A stretch of 64,000 nt of DNA, taken from positions 23,814,422 to 23,878,421 of the forward strand of contig HG738137.1 in assembly GCA_000499405.2 (NCBI GenBank), written 5' to 3'. Shown here piece after piece: positions 36,285-50,527 of this stretch. Positions within the stretch are counted from its first letter, which is position 1. The number at the start of each line of letters is the position of its first letter. The notes under the pieces were generated by a model. The model ran no database searches, was not told the DNA's origin, and saw nothing but the letters and a program-made list of their open reading frames with translations. The position numbers were made by a program, and so were the translations under genes. The stretch comes from Onchocerca volvulus (taxonomy: Eukaryota > Nematoda > Chromadorea > Rhabditida > Onchocercidae).

Positions 36285-39200
36285 ATGCATTTGTACGGCA
36301 TTTCCGTTAACTGCAAAACTTTTATGTTCATACTTTCTGTTTTCGTAAGATCAACGTATGAACAATACATCATTGAAGTGGTATGTACATCAAAAACGAA
36401 AACCAAATTAATTTTTATTAAAAAAAAAGAATTTTATTAAAATTTTAAAGCTTGTAATAATGTTTGCAAGCTAAAGTCTTCGGATATATTGAAAAAACAA
36501 AGGACTATTTTTACAAACTTCAAATTTGATAGAAGATAATACATTTTGTGATTGAGTTAAACTCATTAAAATATTGAAATCATGAGATGACATATTAGGT
36601 AGAAAGATTTAGCTAAATGCTCTCATAATCCATTTTTTAGGAGATTTAATGTATAGTCATATGTTTAATATATAGTTGCGCGAATATTGAGAGTTTGATT
36701 TCATGAAATTGAGATTTGGAATATTAAGATGTGTGCTTGATAGTTGAAGGAACTGTATAACCAATAATTCGTATTTGATTTTAATAGAAGATAGGTGTAT
36801 GATTTTAGCTGAGGCTGCTACATGACGTGAAAAAGTATCAGTTTTTGTCATAGCAGCGATGGAGGATAAAAATTTAAATGAATAATAGAATTTTAAAATG
36901 TTTATCTTTTAATTTTCTTTTAAAATTCAATGAAAAAATTTATAGTGGGAGCCGAAACCAGGTGGGTTTCAAGCCGTATTGCAGTGCGATGCAACAGGTG
37001 CCGATTTTGGAGGTGAAATTCCAATGCTAAATTTCAATGTCAATGAAACTGGTTGTGCATATTTTACATCACCTGAAGATTCTTGCCGAGATACTTTCGT
37101 AAGTGTTTTTTATTTAAAATATCATTGTCAAAAATCAATTCATCATTGAATCAAATCGAATGCGAAATCGATGATAACACGTATGTGAAATAGTGCCCCA
37201 TTAGTACTTTTTTTTTTCTTCGTTTCATTAGATAGATAGATCCAACCACATTATATTAGGACAATGCCAGAATTACGGTTTTTGATCCCGTTAAATAATT
37301 GTTAAAGGAATAATTCATTAAGGTTAGGTTATTAGGTTTTTCGTAAGTGACTTTTTAAATCCGCTCTTAGGGTTTTTCTCAAAGAGACGGCCATCCCGCC
37401 TTGTCCCAGAAGACCGGAAATTTCATGGTGCCTTGGGATTGGACAAATACGCAGTAATAATCACAATGACGGGATATGGCTAGAACAAAACTTCCTGCTT
37501 GCAAGTGATAAATATTGGAAAGAGAAGAAATTTACAGAATAATCGGACTGGTTGTTTCAATTATTACGCAGTGGTACCTCGTGGTAATTGTAGCTTCTCC
37601 GAAAAGGTATGTATTTTATCACTATTATTAGATGAAGATTTTTATATTTTGGCTATTCTTAACTGTACTTCATTATTGCCTATGCATTAGCAGTCGTGCA
37701 GGTTTAAGTGTTCAATTAATTATGCGTGAATTAAGTAACAAGTAAATGTTCCCATTGCTATGTTGTTTCTGTCGATTGTAAGCTGAAGAATCTTACGCAA
37801 TTATTAGCTGTTGTGATTTTTTTTTTTTCATTTTTCAACGCAAAATTTAGGCATATCATGCACAACGGGGATATCCGGAAGCGTATAATGCACTGATTAT
37901 ATTTAATGATGAAGGCCATTCACCGGTACCAATGGCTGGCAGCAAGTATGCAGATCAAGTTCTAATTCCAGTCGTGATGGTAAGCCATGCATGCATGACA
38001 AATATGATGGGTCGTTTTTCGGCTGAGAAAGGGTTAGTTCAAAAGAAATTTTTTCTTTCATTTTTATCAACTTTTCATTCTTCTTCATGCTTCATTTGTT
38101 CTCGTTTGTTTACTTGGTTCTTTTTTTTTTTTTTTCAATTACTCTTTATCTTCCATCAGCTATATTTCCCATTGTTCAATGAAAAGGCACATATTTGAGA
38201 TGTGAATTCTTATTTTCCATTTCTTTAAGCTCGATAAATTTTTTTAAGTGCTAGGAAGTTTATGTATAAAGATTTATTCTCTACTGCTTTTTTTTATTCT
38301 GAATTGCATAGTTATTGTTCCGTCTTTCAAAACACATCTGTATTCATTAAAGTATGCTTTCAATTGTTATACTGCTTTTTCCAGATATGTAGTTGCATTA
38401 CGCGCTATTCCCGGTTATTATGATCTTGTCAAATATCTCATCCCTCTCATCGCGGTCGTTGCATTTTGTTTTGTTGTTCTTTGTATATCACTGGTAAGTA
38501 ATCGCTTAAACAGATTATTTTGCTTTACCTTAGCCACTAAAAATTTTTTTATATCATTTTTTGCCCGAATAGAATGTTAAATGTTTTAGCTTCTACAAAT
38601 TATTGGCAATTTTCAGTAGCTTGGGCCTTTAGCAAAGAAAAGGAAAAAATTGTGTTTCTGGCATTGAAAATTTTTGGATAATAGACTTCATTGGCTGCTT
38701 GAAAGTCCTTGTATTGTTTTAAAATTCTTAATTAATTTGATAGGCAGTACGAGTATGTCGCGAGCGTCGACATTTAGCAAGGAAGAGATTGTCAAAACGA
38801 AATTTGAAGAAGTTGCCAGTCAAAAAATTTAAAAAAGGTTTGTGACTTTCCAACGATGAACTTTTTAAACGAATCAAAAAAAGCGATTATAGCATTATCG
38901 GAGTTTTTATATTCATTCATTGCTAATAGATTTTTACCTCATCGAATTGCTGGCTAAACTTTTTCGATCTTTCAATTCTTTAGTCTTGTTTGGCCAGAAG
39001 TCTTCGTTTCTTCGTTCACTCTGTTTATCATGCGTTTATTTATTTGCTTATTTAAAACAATAAATTATCTGGCAGATAGATTAAAATAAGTCTGTAAATT
39101 ATGAATAATTACAGACTTATTTTATGGGCCATACGGAGTTGTGTTTGACATTAATTTGGATAATATACTGAATGTCCATTTGGCCATAATTTTATTTAGT

Positions 39201-41457
39201 TGTTCAGTTCATCTGGATTTCCCTTGTTATTTTTCAGGTGATGCAGAGGAATCATGCGCCATATGTATTGATGACTTTGTCGATGGTGAAAAGTTGCGTG
39301 TCTTACCATGTAATCATGGTAAAGTTTTCTCATTTCTTGTTTATCGAGTTTCAATAGAAAACATTAATGATTTATATTTTATTAAAGTTTTATTGGGAAA
39401 TTTAATGATTTATAAACTTTATTCCAGCATATCATTGTAAATGTATTGATCCTTGGTTGACTAAGATTCGAAAGGTTTGTCCTATATGCAAACGAAAAGT
39501 TTTATCGTCGGGAGAATCTGATTCGTCGGACTCCGAAAATGAAGGACGTGATTCCACAACAGCATCTGGTTCGACAACAGTATATCGTGAAAACGCTCCA
39601 TTACTTCGTAATGCTGAGGCGGTAGGTTTTTTCATATTACTCTTTTTTTTTAAAAGTATTTATCAAAAGTAATGGATGGATTGCTCTTGAGTTTTGAACT
39701 GAAAACTTGAAGACAATTTTTATTTCTACTATATATAATAAGTTTAACTTTTCTTTTGCAGTTCGCATCTGGAAGTCCTTCAGCATCTAGTCAAAGAGTA
39801 GGAGCGCGAAGAAATATGCAAGGTAATAAGCTGCTGCATGCTTGGATGAATTCAATACATGCGAAATTTATTTGCTGAAGAAAAAAATAACATTTTTCTT
39901 TCTGAATAAAATTTTTTTCTCAAATAGTTGACATGCTAATATAATACGTTTTCAGATGGACAAAGGCCACCTTTACGCGTAATTATAGCATCTCCTACTG
40001 ATACTCCTTTGCCAGCGCCCGGAACAGGTTATTTAATTGCCACTGATAGAGAAACCCGTGAAACTAGTGGTATCAATACAATATCAAGTCGAATTGAAGC
40101 AGTTTCCGAAACTTTATGTCGAACTTTACGTCCATATTATCAACAAATTGTCAGTAGATCGAGACGTGTTCCATGGAGAAATACGACGAGAGAACCAGTA
40201 AGTGTGTACAATTTCACTATTTAATTTATGGAGAACTGCATGATAATTGTATGGTACCGCATATTTTTTTATATTATATACGACACAACAGAGTGCCGTT
40301 ATAATAATAGAGCAGCAATCCTATCATTATCTCCTTTATTTTTTTGCTTCAGGAATGTGCACCTGCACCGAATACACAAAGACCTTTTGTAGTCGATAAT
40401 AGTGCTTTTGATGAAAGCAGTGAAGCACTCAATGTAAGTTTCCATTTGAAAATTTGAACTTTTCATTGGAATATTTTATTGCTACTTGAATAAAACTGAA
40501 CTTACAGATAGCGCAAAGTCCCTCTGTTGCTAACCGACGTGATCTTGAAGCTGTAGATGTTTTTCCTTCGGAAGAGATTGCGGTGAGTGAAAGAAATCGC
40601 TCTGTAACTGCAACTTCTAACAGACTAACTTGTGTCGAATCTGAATCAGTTTCAGAAGTCGAACTACCTATTGATAATCAACAAAATGTAAGTATTTCAT
40701 TCTTCCAGAGCTTCAATTTTTTTTAAGAGCAATCATTGCAAAAAAACTGCAATTTCTTTTTAAAACCCAGACAATTTTTGTCTTCCAATGTTTTTTACAT
40801 CTTTGATTATTTTTATCAAATTATCAACTTATTGCACATTACTACTATTAAGAATTTGTTCCTGATTACCAAAGGAATGAAATCTGGCCATTCAGTTAGC
40901 TAGCCATTCTCTATCTCGCTTTGATTGAATATGACATATAAGTAATGAATGCTTGTAATTGTTAGTATTTTGCAGACTACCACCACTGAAAAAATTTGTT
41001 CCAACGAATCTACTAGACATGGGTATGAGATTTAAACTTTTTCAATGTATGATGCTTTTTTACAAATTTTTTTTTGGACAAAAAAATTTGTCGAAATAAG
41101 GCGTGATAATAGTCAAAAACACTTTAATTCCTTAAATTACGATTAGGTTCATTTTTTGTTTGTTAACTGGAGATGTTGAATGCATCATTTGGTAATTGAC
41201 AGAACTAGATTTGAAAACTCATTTCAGTCTTTCTTTGACCACTTACTGTTTTTTTTAATTCTGGTCGGAGAATGCATTTAATTGAACTGGAATCTTTTAT
41301 GTTGTAACACTTTAAACTCATCCGTTGTAGCACATCTCCGATGCCTACTAATTTAAATTCAATTGTTGACGGCTCGAATGATGGTTTGAATATTGACGAA
41401 CAAGCTTTTATGAGCGAATTTGAAACTACAAGCAATGTTCAGCAAGAACATGATTGA
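36285..41457 (+). CDS. PA-TM-RING E3 ubiquitin ligase, RNF13/RNF167-like
   Basis: Fourteen exons: 36285-36344, 36946-37098, 37538-37606, 37851-38032, 38385-38493, 38744-38837, 39238-39318, 39428-39621, 39762-39822, 39956-40197, 40353-40433, 40508-40687, 40976-41022, 41331-41457; 559 residues. Residues 1-20 are a probable signal peptide (exon 1 is the least certain). About 21-160 form a protease-associated (PA) lumenal domain, with YYAVVPRGNCSFSEKAYHAQ and NALIIFNDEG. Residues 173-193 are a transmembrane helix, followed by a basic stretch and LKKLPVKKFKKGD, typical of the family. A RING-H2 finger spans 229-270: Cys229, Cys232, Cys247, His249, His252, Cys255, Cys267, Cys270, with the E2-contacting Ile231 and Trp259 present. 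The tail (271-559) is Ser/Thr-rich and low complexity. Members ubiquitinate substrates at endosomes and lysosomes. AATAAA lies at 41622. Confidence 0.93.
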
Positions 41458-43015
41458 AACTGGTCAGAGTAATACTCTTTTTTGCATTTATCATTTTTTG
41501 TCAATTTAATATTCATGGTCGAAGTTCAGCCAATTAGGCTCATTTCTGAGGTGTATATTATTTCACTGGCCAATTAATTCAGGAAGAACTTCAACTGATT
41601 ACTTTACAGAAAAGTTAAAAGAATAAATTGAAATTTATCGATCGATGTGAGTAGTTTAGTGAATGTAAGTTTTATGATATTTTTAAGTGAATTTTAAATT
41701 CTCAACAAATTGTAATTCACAATCCTTCAATTTCTTCTTATTGTCCTTTATTAAATTTCCAAAGAAGTTTGCTAAACAATTTTTCAACTTTTATTTCAAC
41801 CATGCAACAGATATCCGGTACATTTGTGAAAAAAAAAGAAAACAGGTGTTAGCTCGAATTATTTGTGATACTTTAATCTCCAGTTTATTGCCAAAAAGTG
41901 TTGGAAATTTTCGAAACTTGTTTCTCTTGTATTTCTTATATTCGATTTTTATAGAAATGGTCGATATGTGGTAAGATAGGGATGAAAAGGAGTAAAATAT
42001 AGAGTTTAATAAGTTTTTTGCAAAAATCAATCGCTTATCCATAATAGATAAGCATAATCTATTACCCAAGTTTTTTTATACTGCTTATTTAAAAATGTTT
42101 TTGCAACATCAGTTATCTAAAAAGTAGTGCTGCATATTTAAAACTAAAATGATTGCCAAGCTGAAAGTAATATAAATTATCGAGGAAGTAAGTCGAAAAT
42201 TTACATCTAAGAAGTAGTATAATTTGCATGCAAAATAATGCTTCTTTAGCAAATTTAACTGAGAAATAAGTAAGTGCTAGCAATTTATTGAAGGGATAAA
42301 AATGTTTTTTTTTTTCTAGGATTTTAAATTAGGGGACAACAAATTTTGATATTTTTTAGATTTTCCTGCTTGATCTTACCTTAAAATACAGTAATTTTCT
42401 AGTGATCGCGGAAGTTTGTGCCAATTTCCATATCTTACTTTCAAATAGTGACAAAAATTTATATATTATATCCAATAAGCATTTGTTGAAGTGCTCGAAC
42501 ACAGATGAAAATAATGTTTATCACTTTTTATTCAATAAATAGCTCATTTATTTGTACATATTAAAATTTTTAAAGGAATTTTTGATGTGCATTTTGAGAG
42601 CAAATGATTTAGAACACTTATAAAAAGATTCTATTGACATTCCAGTTCATTTTTACTTCTAATTCATTCAAAATTAAAAAAAAAAAAAAGAAAAAAAGAA
42701 AACGATCATTTCGTATAATATATGTGATGCACTTTTGCATGGCGTTCATTTCGAAATTTAAAATTTATTCCGAAAAATTTTTTAAAAATAAATTTAGCTT
42801 GAGATAAAAAAGAAAGGAATTTCCTTTAAAAATTATTGAAATTTTTAATTAATGCTCATCATTTTAACGACCTAAATTTCCGTGTTGTCTTTCTAGTTTT
42901 TTTTTTTTTTTTTTTTTCATTTATTTTTGTGTCATCATCAGTTCCTCCATTACTGCTCCTACTGCTACATATACACACAGTGGTATTTTATGAATTCTTC
43001 TTTTCTGATTCTTGT

Positions 43016-43051
<36 letters not shown>

Positions 43052-43358
43052 ACAAAAGTATTTCTTACTTCTTTCTGTGGTTGCATAATGACAGGGAACT
43101 CCATCAGTGTTTATTACGGGACGAATTTCTTCGGAATTTTTTTTTTTTTCTTTTGTATAATATAATTTCGATTTAAATGTGATATATTTGATTGAATTTC
43201 TTTTTGATATTTTTCATACGAATTTTATTTCTTGCTGTTCTGGATTTTGATATTTCGAAAATTAACTATCCACGTTGGAATCAACGATAAAATAAAACCC
43301 GTAATGCTGTTGATGAGTTAACTTTCAGCTATACAAGATAAGAAATTGCAATATGAGA

Positions 43359-43361
<3 letters not shown>

Positions 43362-43398
<37 letters not shown>
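43362..43398. repeat. TA dinucleotide microsatellite
   Basis: About eighteen uninterrupted TA units in the RING ligase to sup-12 spacer. Confidence 0.95.
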
Positions 43399-43403
<5 letters not shown>

Positions 43404-45413
43404 TTTTATGTGTTTTAGAATATACATATTGTATATGAAATTCGATAATATTGTTACCACTTGTAATGTTGAATTTATATCGTATGCAGTATTTACTTCT
43501 GTGTTCATTTATTTCGGATTGTAAATAATTGTGTAAAACAATTTACCATTTCTAGTTTTCCTTTTTTCTAATCAACTTTGGGGCAAAATTATGAATATGT
43601 GGGATGAAACAATTCATACAACAGTAATGTGAAAGTTTTTTTTGTTTTCTTATAAAAATGGATATTGAATCCGATTGGTTCTTGAGATGAAATTATGTTT
43701 ACCAAAAAAAATTCCGGATGAATGGGTCCATTTGTTCCGATCAATAAGTTTTCGTCATATCCTTTGAGAAGATAGATAAAAAATATAAGTAAAAAAGGGC
43801 AGAAAAAGTGGTAGTTATTATTAGTTTGATAACTTTTATTCCTTACTTAGGTAAATATTTATTTTGATGAATTTGAGGTAGTTTTAGTATTTGTGAAAAT
43901 ACTTTGAAATTCTTTTTTTTAGTAAACTTTTCATACTTATTTGAATGATAAATAACATTTCAAAAATTCTGAAAAGGAAGTAAAATTTCAATGCATTTGT
44001 CAATGAAGTAATTTATAAAATGGGAATCTCATTTGAAAATTTCTGGTCGCTGTGCAATAATTCGTTGTCAAATAGGAATTTTAATAGAGACGATGGATTA
44101 AGTAATATCGTTCTTTATTTTAAACACATTCATAAATTTCTCGAATAGTCATGTTTCAGCATCCGCTGAGATTAAATTTTTTTTTTTGAATAAAATTTAG
44201 AATATAATACTGAGAAAGAATAATTACTTCTTTCTGATATATTTTAATTATATTATCGTCAAAAAATAGCTTTCTTAACGAGACTTAATCAATAATAATC
44301 AAGAAAAAAGAAAAATACAATTAAGTTAAAGATAAGAATAAAAATCTATGCAATTAAAAAATCATACATGAAAATGCAAAAGTTAAGACAATATATTTCA
44401 AATGATCATATTTCTTTCTCATATCCATACAGAAATTATTGATAAGATCAAATCAAATTGAATTAAAATACAAGATAAAGAGAAAAGCAATACGTTGTAA
44501 CATAATTATTATATTTTTATTTATTTTCTTATTCATTTATCATCTATTCCAACTCTAATTAAATTATTTATTGATCTATTCATTCATTTTACTTAATTAT
44601 TCAAGTACAGAATTAATAATTGTATTATTTTTATGTAAATTATCTTCTTACGATATAAATAACGATTGCTAAGAGATATAACGAAAAGACCATTAAAATA
44701 TTTATATTTATCTCTTTTTCATTATTAGAATATTTAATTTGCCTTTTCCAATTGTATTTATATTTAACTAAGTTTAAATACAAACATTTCATCTTAACTA
44801 TATCATTAAAGCATTACATTTCATTTAGGATTAAAATAATGACCGGAATAATCTTCACTGAATAGAATATGAACGTTTGCTTATACGAAATGATTATTGA
44901 TATCAAGAATTTCATTCACATTCAAAAATTGAGTTCAATAAAATTAAAATACGATTTTAAATGATAATAGCACAGTTATACAGAGTAACACGAATAGTAC
45001 CATTGAAATCAAGTTAAATTCATGGTTAAGTTCAGTGTAATATTATTTTGATGGCAATTAATTATAAATGGTAGGATTACAACTTAAGAATTTAATGTTG
45101 GAAATCTTCCTATAACTAAACTAATGTAATCAAGTTATATATAATAAATGTTTAATTTTTCTTATCCTCAAGAGAGAGAAAGTTGAAAAATTTTTGAAAA
45201 TTATATGTCACTTTTTTTTTTGTAAAAGAAAAAAGAGAAAAGGAGCTGCATTTAATCTCGTAAAGTAAAAGCATTTATGGAGACTAGCAGATATTATCAT
45301 CATTTATGTTACTTATATATATTTATTTATTTATAAATATATATTATTTAGTTTTAAAATGAAATCTAAATTATAAAATAATAATAAAAAAATTTTTCAC
45401 ATCAGTAGATAAT

Positions 45414-45439
45414 CATATATATATATATATATATATATA
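45414..45439. repeat. TA dinucleotide microsatellite
   Basis: About thirteen uninterrupted AT units. Confidence 0.95.
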
Positions 45440-46427
45440 GCGAAATTTCTAAAAAATCTAAACAAGTATGTAATTTTTAATCTAAACTAAATTTTATTCA
45501 AATAAATGCTAATAAAAATTAGCATAGATTATATTAGGCCATAATTATTGAATTTTGATATATAAATTATTCTGTCTAATATCAGTCAATTAATATTAAT
45601 AGTTTCCACTAATCTTGGATTAATAATAAAAATAATAATAATAGTAATAGAAAATTTTTTTAATAAGAAATGTTCTAATATAACGTATATTAGAGATATA
45701 TTTAAATAAATATTATTATCTATTTATCTCTTTTTCCTGTTTTATTTGGCTTTTTTCATTTTTTATTTTTCCTATTTTTTAATTTAATTTTTTGTTTTTT
45801 TGCTTTTTTTTGTTTTTTTTTTTTTTATTTTTTGAAATACTTCAAGGGATAATAATATGGCATTCATGAAATTAATGTCATCATTAGATTATGCTAATTA
45901 TTGCATTACATTATGTTAACTATTTGATCGTCTAATAGTCAATAATATAATTATACTATTTATAATTAGAATAAATATAGGGAAAAATCGATCGGTGGTG
46001 TGAAAAGTTACATAGCATTAATGGGGATTAGAGAAGATGAAAATATTTGGGCAAATATGTAATAGTAATTCAATTTATTCAAATGTATATTTTGGAGTGA
46101 AATTTTGATCAATTTTTGTCAATCATTCAATCAGTCAATCAATAACTGAGAAGAATCTATGAAAAAATGTAGTAAAACAAGAAAACGCGTTTTAATGTAT
46201 GCTCATTTTTTGCATAGCATGCATGCAGGCAACAATTTGCACAAGCAGTTTCGATAATTTTAGAAATACAAAATCAAAAAAGCAGTTTAAGCAGTTGAAG
46301 TATTTTGTTAAATTTTATGAATTTATTTGTTAAGTAAATATTTGGCTTATTTGTCCGGTAATTGGTCACTTCCTTTTTCTTTTTTCTTTTTTCTTGATGA
46401 AAGATGAATTTCGTAGAAAGATTTTAT

Positions 46428-49400
46428 TCATACACGTTGATGTTCCAAAGCAGCTTGCTGTTGCGTTACGGCAGCCAATTGTGATTGTGCGGCCGTTAGC
46501 TGGGCCGCATAATTGTTGGCTGGTATTAGGCCATATGGCATATATGCATACTGTTCCAAGCCTACCGTACCTGCTGCTGACACTGAAAAAGTGAATTCTT
46601 CCTTGAAATTTTCAAATGCGTTAATCACAAGAAATTTTCAGTGATATTTTAAATAAAATTAATCGTAAAAGTTTTTCAATTATCATTTCCGAATTTTTAA
46701 TGATATTTCGAAATTCAACAAGACTTAAATTAAAATTGAAAAATTTCATTTCAACTATTGACTGATAAACTTTATTGAGGGATTTTATCAAAAAAGCAAA
46801 TGGTATTTTCCTTAAATGTTTATATGCCAATTTAAAAGAATGATTGAAATTTAATTACCTGCTGGATGAAGAGAAAATGGATTCTGAGCAGCGGTTGCAG
46901 CAGCGCCACCTGCAGCTGCAACAGCTGCAAGTGTCGCATAGTCAATATACTGTTGCTGAGTTTGTGAAGTATTTACTTGACCTGCACCAGCCAATGATGT
47001 CGTATTTTGCAATCCATTTAGCGTATTCATCAGTGGATTAGTTGCAGCTGCAGCAGCAGCTGCTGCTGTTGGATAGAGAAGTTGTGGAAGGCTAAAATTT
47101 TATAATACTAAAACTATAAATCGGTTTAAATTAATAACATATAAAATATGCAAATTAATAGATTTAAAATTTGTACTGCAGCTTAAATTTCTTGTTTGTT
47201 TAAATTAAAGCAACAAAGATAAAGTAAATAAATTAATGGGTAAATATACAGCATTTATATTTCATTTTATTCAATATTTAATATTTACTTAACAAATTGT
47301 ATAGTGATCTGTTCATTCGCTTTCTTTAGTTTTACTGCTTTAATTAAGAAAAACGAAAAAAGAAAAAAACAATAAACAATCTTAGTATTATTGTATTTGT
47401 TATATATTGAACAATCTACAGTTCGGTATTTGAATCAAAATTTAATTTATTTTCAAAACTTTTTGTATCGCAAACATTTAAATAAAACAAACCAACAAAA
47501 TCCTTCACAAAAAAGTTACACAAATACACCCACGCACACACCTACTCACGCACGCACACGCGCATACACACACGTTTATTTGTCGAACATAAGAAAGATA
47601 GAACACCTAAAGGTCAGGTGAGTTTGCAAATGAAAGATTATTATCGATTAGTTTCGGTCAATCTTTCATCTCTCAAAATTATCACATTTAGAAACTTCCA
47701 TTTTTTCAATTTTTTGAATAAAAAAAATTTATTAATAGAAAAATTTATAAAGATTCAATTTTATATTTCTAAATTATAGTATTGCTATCAAAAAATTTTG
47801 CGTTATATTTTATATACATTATGAATGGAAAAAATAATCTTTAAAGAATGGGAATCATCGATATTCATTTCTCAAAATTTTTTAAAGTACATTACAATCA
47901 TATATATTATTTATTATTACTTTTTTAAATTCAAATAATTTCAAATAATTCAAAAAAGTAATAATAAATAATATATATGATTATAATGTACTTTAAAAAT
48001 TCTTTTCTGAAAGTGCAATAGTTCAATACTGATACATTAATGAGTTGAATTGCTGCTAATTTATTTTTCAATTTATTTTTATTTTTTAATTTAATTAAAG
48101 TGATAATTCGTAAAATTGATATGCATTGATTTTGGATTCCTATTTATAAACATTAATGTCATATTTTAAGATTTGAAAATATTAAGTTCATGCTTATTTT
48201 ATTTTCATAAAATAAATTAATAGAGAGACAAAATGTACATAGAAATACACACGGATACACACACACACACGCACATATACAAGCACAATAACAAGTCATG
48301 AAAAATGTGTCATGACTGTTTTTCATTTTTAAAAATATTAATTACTGATATTTGAAAATTTTGTCATGAAAAACTTTTCGTGAAATTCAAAAGTATATCA
48401 TACTTAAGTAAGGAAAAATTTAGAAGAAAAAAAAGGAAAAAATTACCCGGCAATACGACCGGGAAATAAAGCCTGCAATTGTGTTTGCAACGGGATTTGC
48501 TGCAATCCGTTAGAAAGTGCTGAAATCAAAAATTTCACAAATTTCCATCAGAAATTTGATTAGATTAAATGGAAAAACAAACTTGATTGATGCCATACAA
48601 AAAAAAAAAAAAAAAAAAAAAAACACCAAAACATGCAAACAAATAACAAAACAAACATTCGATTGAATTCTTGAGATTTCATTTTATTCAATTCATGTAA
48701 TATTTCTTGCGCATAAAATTTAAGAGTAATTTAAAAAAGAAAATTAGCTAGGATATTAGTATAACCATTGTAAATTTTAATTTCGAAAATTTTGTAAGTG
48801 ATCAAAATTCAGAAATTACTGAAATTACTAATCTGCCATTTTTATTAAGACAGACATAGGAACGATAAATTGGAAGGCTCCATCGCATTTAAGGAATCAA
48901 AATGTCAAATAATCCATGAAATATTTGTTACTTAGCTACACTATCAATAGCATATTATCATACACTATCTGTCAACAATAATTTTACAAATTTTATTTTT
49001 CCTAATTAGTGGTACTCTTTCATTTCTTAATTAGTCATGTCGTTTAATATTACATTTAATAGTACAGTTTTCTAATATGAGTTAATAAAAAAGTGCATTA
49101 TTTCGAAAAGAATTAACCTGCAAGTTGAATATTACCACGTGGTTTAGCGCCCAAATAAGCCAAATTAACATTTGCTTTACGGCCATCGATGATTGGATTG
49201 GGATCTTTACAAGCACGTTCTGCTGCAGCTCGATCTTTCATTGTAACCTGTAATATTGAAGCTAAATTTCAGAATTTTAATAGAAAAAATATTGATTTTG
49301 TCATTGAAACAATTTTTAAATAATGCAATGTTTTGCTCTAGTATTTTCAATGTAAAAGTGACAGATTTAATTTAAATTTCTAAATTTTCATTATAAAAAA

Positions 49401-50304
49401 AAAAATAATAATATTGGCTTATTATTGAAATAATTTCTAAATAATACGATGTATTACTTTAATAATTTCTATGCAACACTGATAGTTTTAATCTTGATTT
49501 CTAAATTTTAGCAATTAAAAATTTCACATTCTTCGAATCTAAATTTCATTGCTGAAAAATGAAAGAAAATTATAATGCAGAGAAATAAGAATCAAAAATT
49601 CTCATCATAAAAACTTACGAAACCATATCCACGACTTTTTTGAGTCTGTCGATCGGTAATAACTACCGCTTCTTCTATTTCACCAAATTGTTCAAAATAT
49701 TCATGCAATGTTTTATCCGATGTATGATACGGTAAACCACCGACGAAAATTTTCGTAAATGTCGTATCACGTATGCCTGAGGCAACATAATTATTGTTAT
49801 ATCTTATCATGTACGATTAAAAAAGAAAAAAAAGCATAACGTAATTATTACAGTAATAAAGCAAATAAAATTTTTTTAAATGCTAATGTAATTATGTCGT
49901 ATTATGAATATTAAAAAAAAAAAAAGACATAGTTATTGCTCTATCTTATATGTATGCTTGAGAAAAATGACAACGTAATTCTATCATATCATATATGTCT
50001 AAAAATAAAAAATAGTGAAAATTCTTGTTCCATATTTTTGGCTTTTTTAAATTTTTGGCGGTAAAATATGGTCAAAGATTAAAAATGACTTTTAAGTGAT
50101 TAAATTTCATTACTTATAAAAAATTAAATGTAACATTTGTTAAGTTGATTAAATAAATATACCTGTTGTAGAAAGAGTGTCAGTAGCACTAGCAGTAGCA
50201 GCAGCAGCAGCAGATTGTGCTGCTAATGCAGCTGCAGCAGCTTGCACTAATGGATCTGCAATCGTTCCAGTACTAGCCAATTGTCCATAAATAGATGGTA
50301 TCAT
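46428..50304 (-). CDS. sup-12: RRM splicing regulator, SUP-12 / RBM24-RBM38 family
   Basis: Six exons on the minus strand: 50304-50163, 49776-49619, 49247-49118, 48519-48447, 47091-46859, 46582-46428; 296 residues, all phases closing. Residues 1-47 are Ala-rich. A single RRM spans about 54-130: RNP2 KIFVGGLPY, then [30 protein letters not shown] containing RNP1, and [20 protein letters not shown] with LAYLGAKPR, diagnostic of SUP-12/RBM24/RBM38. An intron splits RNP1 after Phe100. The C-terminal half is Ala/Gln-rich low complexity ([38 protein letters not shown]). In C. elegans SUP-12 controls muscle-specific alternative splicing by binding GU-rich intronic RNA. An ATG at 49808, just upstream of exon 2 and in frame with it, could give a second isoform ([11 protein letters not shown] then GIRD). 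Confidence 0.94.
47882..48001. repeat. Long inverted repeat, about 55-bp arms, in a sup-12 intron
   Basis: The left arm starts TTTAAAGTACATTACAATCA (47881) and the right arm ends at about 48000 with its reverse complement; the loop is roughly 12 bases. The arms differ at only a few positions. Size and structure suit a foldback MITE, or a transcribed hairpin in intron 4 of sup-12. Confidence 0.8.
48599..48623. repeat. A homopolymer tract in sup-12 intron 3
   Basis: About 25 consecutive A on the plus strand, which is poly-T in the sup-12 transcript. It lies about 80 bases upstream of the exon 4 acceptor, in the direction of transcription. Confidence 0.9.
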
Positions 50305-50527
50305 TATATTTATATTGATCCAATCAGTAGTTCACGTGACAGTCCTTGATAAAATTAGAGTAATTAGCTGATGAAATTAATTTTAGTACTATTAAAAATT
50401 TGCAAAATAAATTAATTTTTCATAAAAATATTAACAAATAAACTATCCAATTTAATGACTGAATTTTTGTAATTAAATTTGAATTTATCAAAATAGCGAC
50501 TTAATTCGCAACAAAAAGAAAACTTAC

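Larger units (their letters stand above)
41458..46427. other. Convergent intergenic region with 3' ends of the RING ligase and sup-12
   Basis: No supported gene. The two flanking genes converge here, so it holds both 3' untranslated regions; a minus-strand AATAAA for sup-12 is at 46322-46327 (plus TTTATT). Otherwise AT-rich, with a 31-base T tract at 43018-43048 and TA microsatellites at 43362-43398 and 45414-45439. Runs of 60-109 codons read from T tracts are Phe-rich artefacts. Confidence 0.5.

Noticed and set aside
42836..43165. 109-codon frame with long Phe runs
   Set aside because: Created by T homopolymers in the convergent 3' regions.
47511..47575. CACACG-rich stretch as a CRISPR-like or regulatory repeat
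   Set aside because: It is a degenerate CA-type microsatellite in a sup-12 intron; no repeat-spacer structure.
49592..49618. SUP-12 reading continuing past exon 2 (SFYDENF)
   Set aside because: It runs through a GTAAGT donor; the RNP1 motif is completed only by splicing to 49247.
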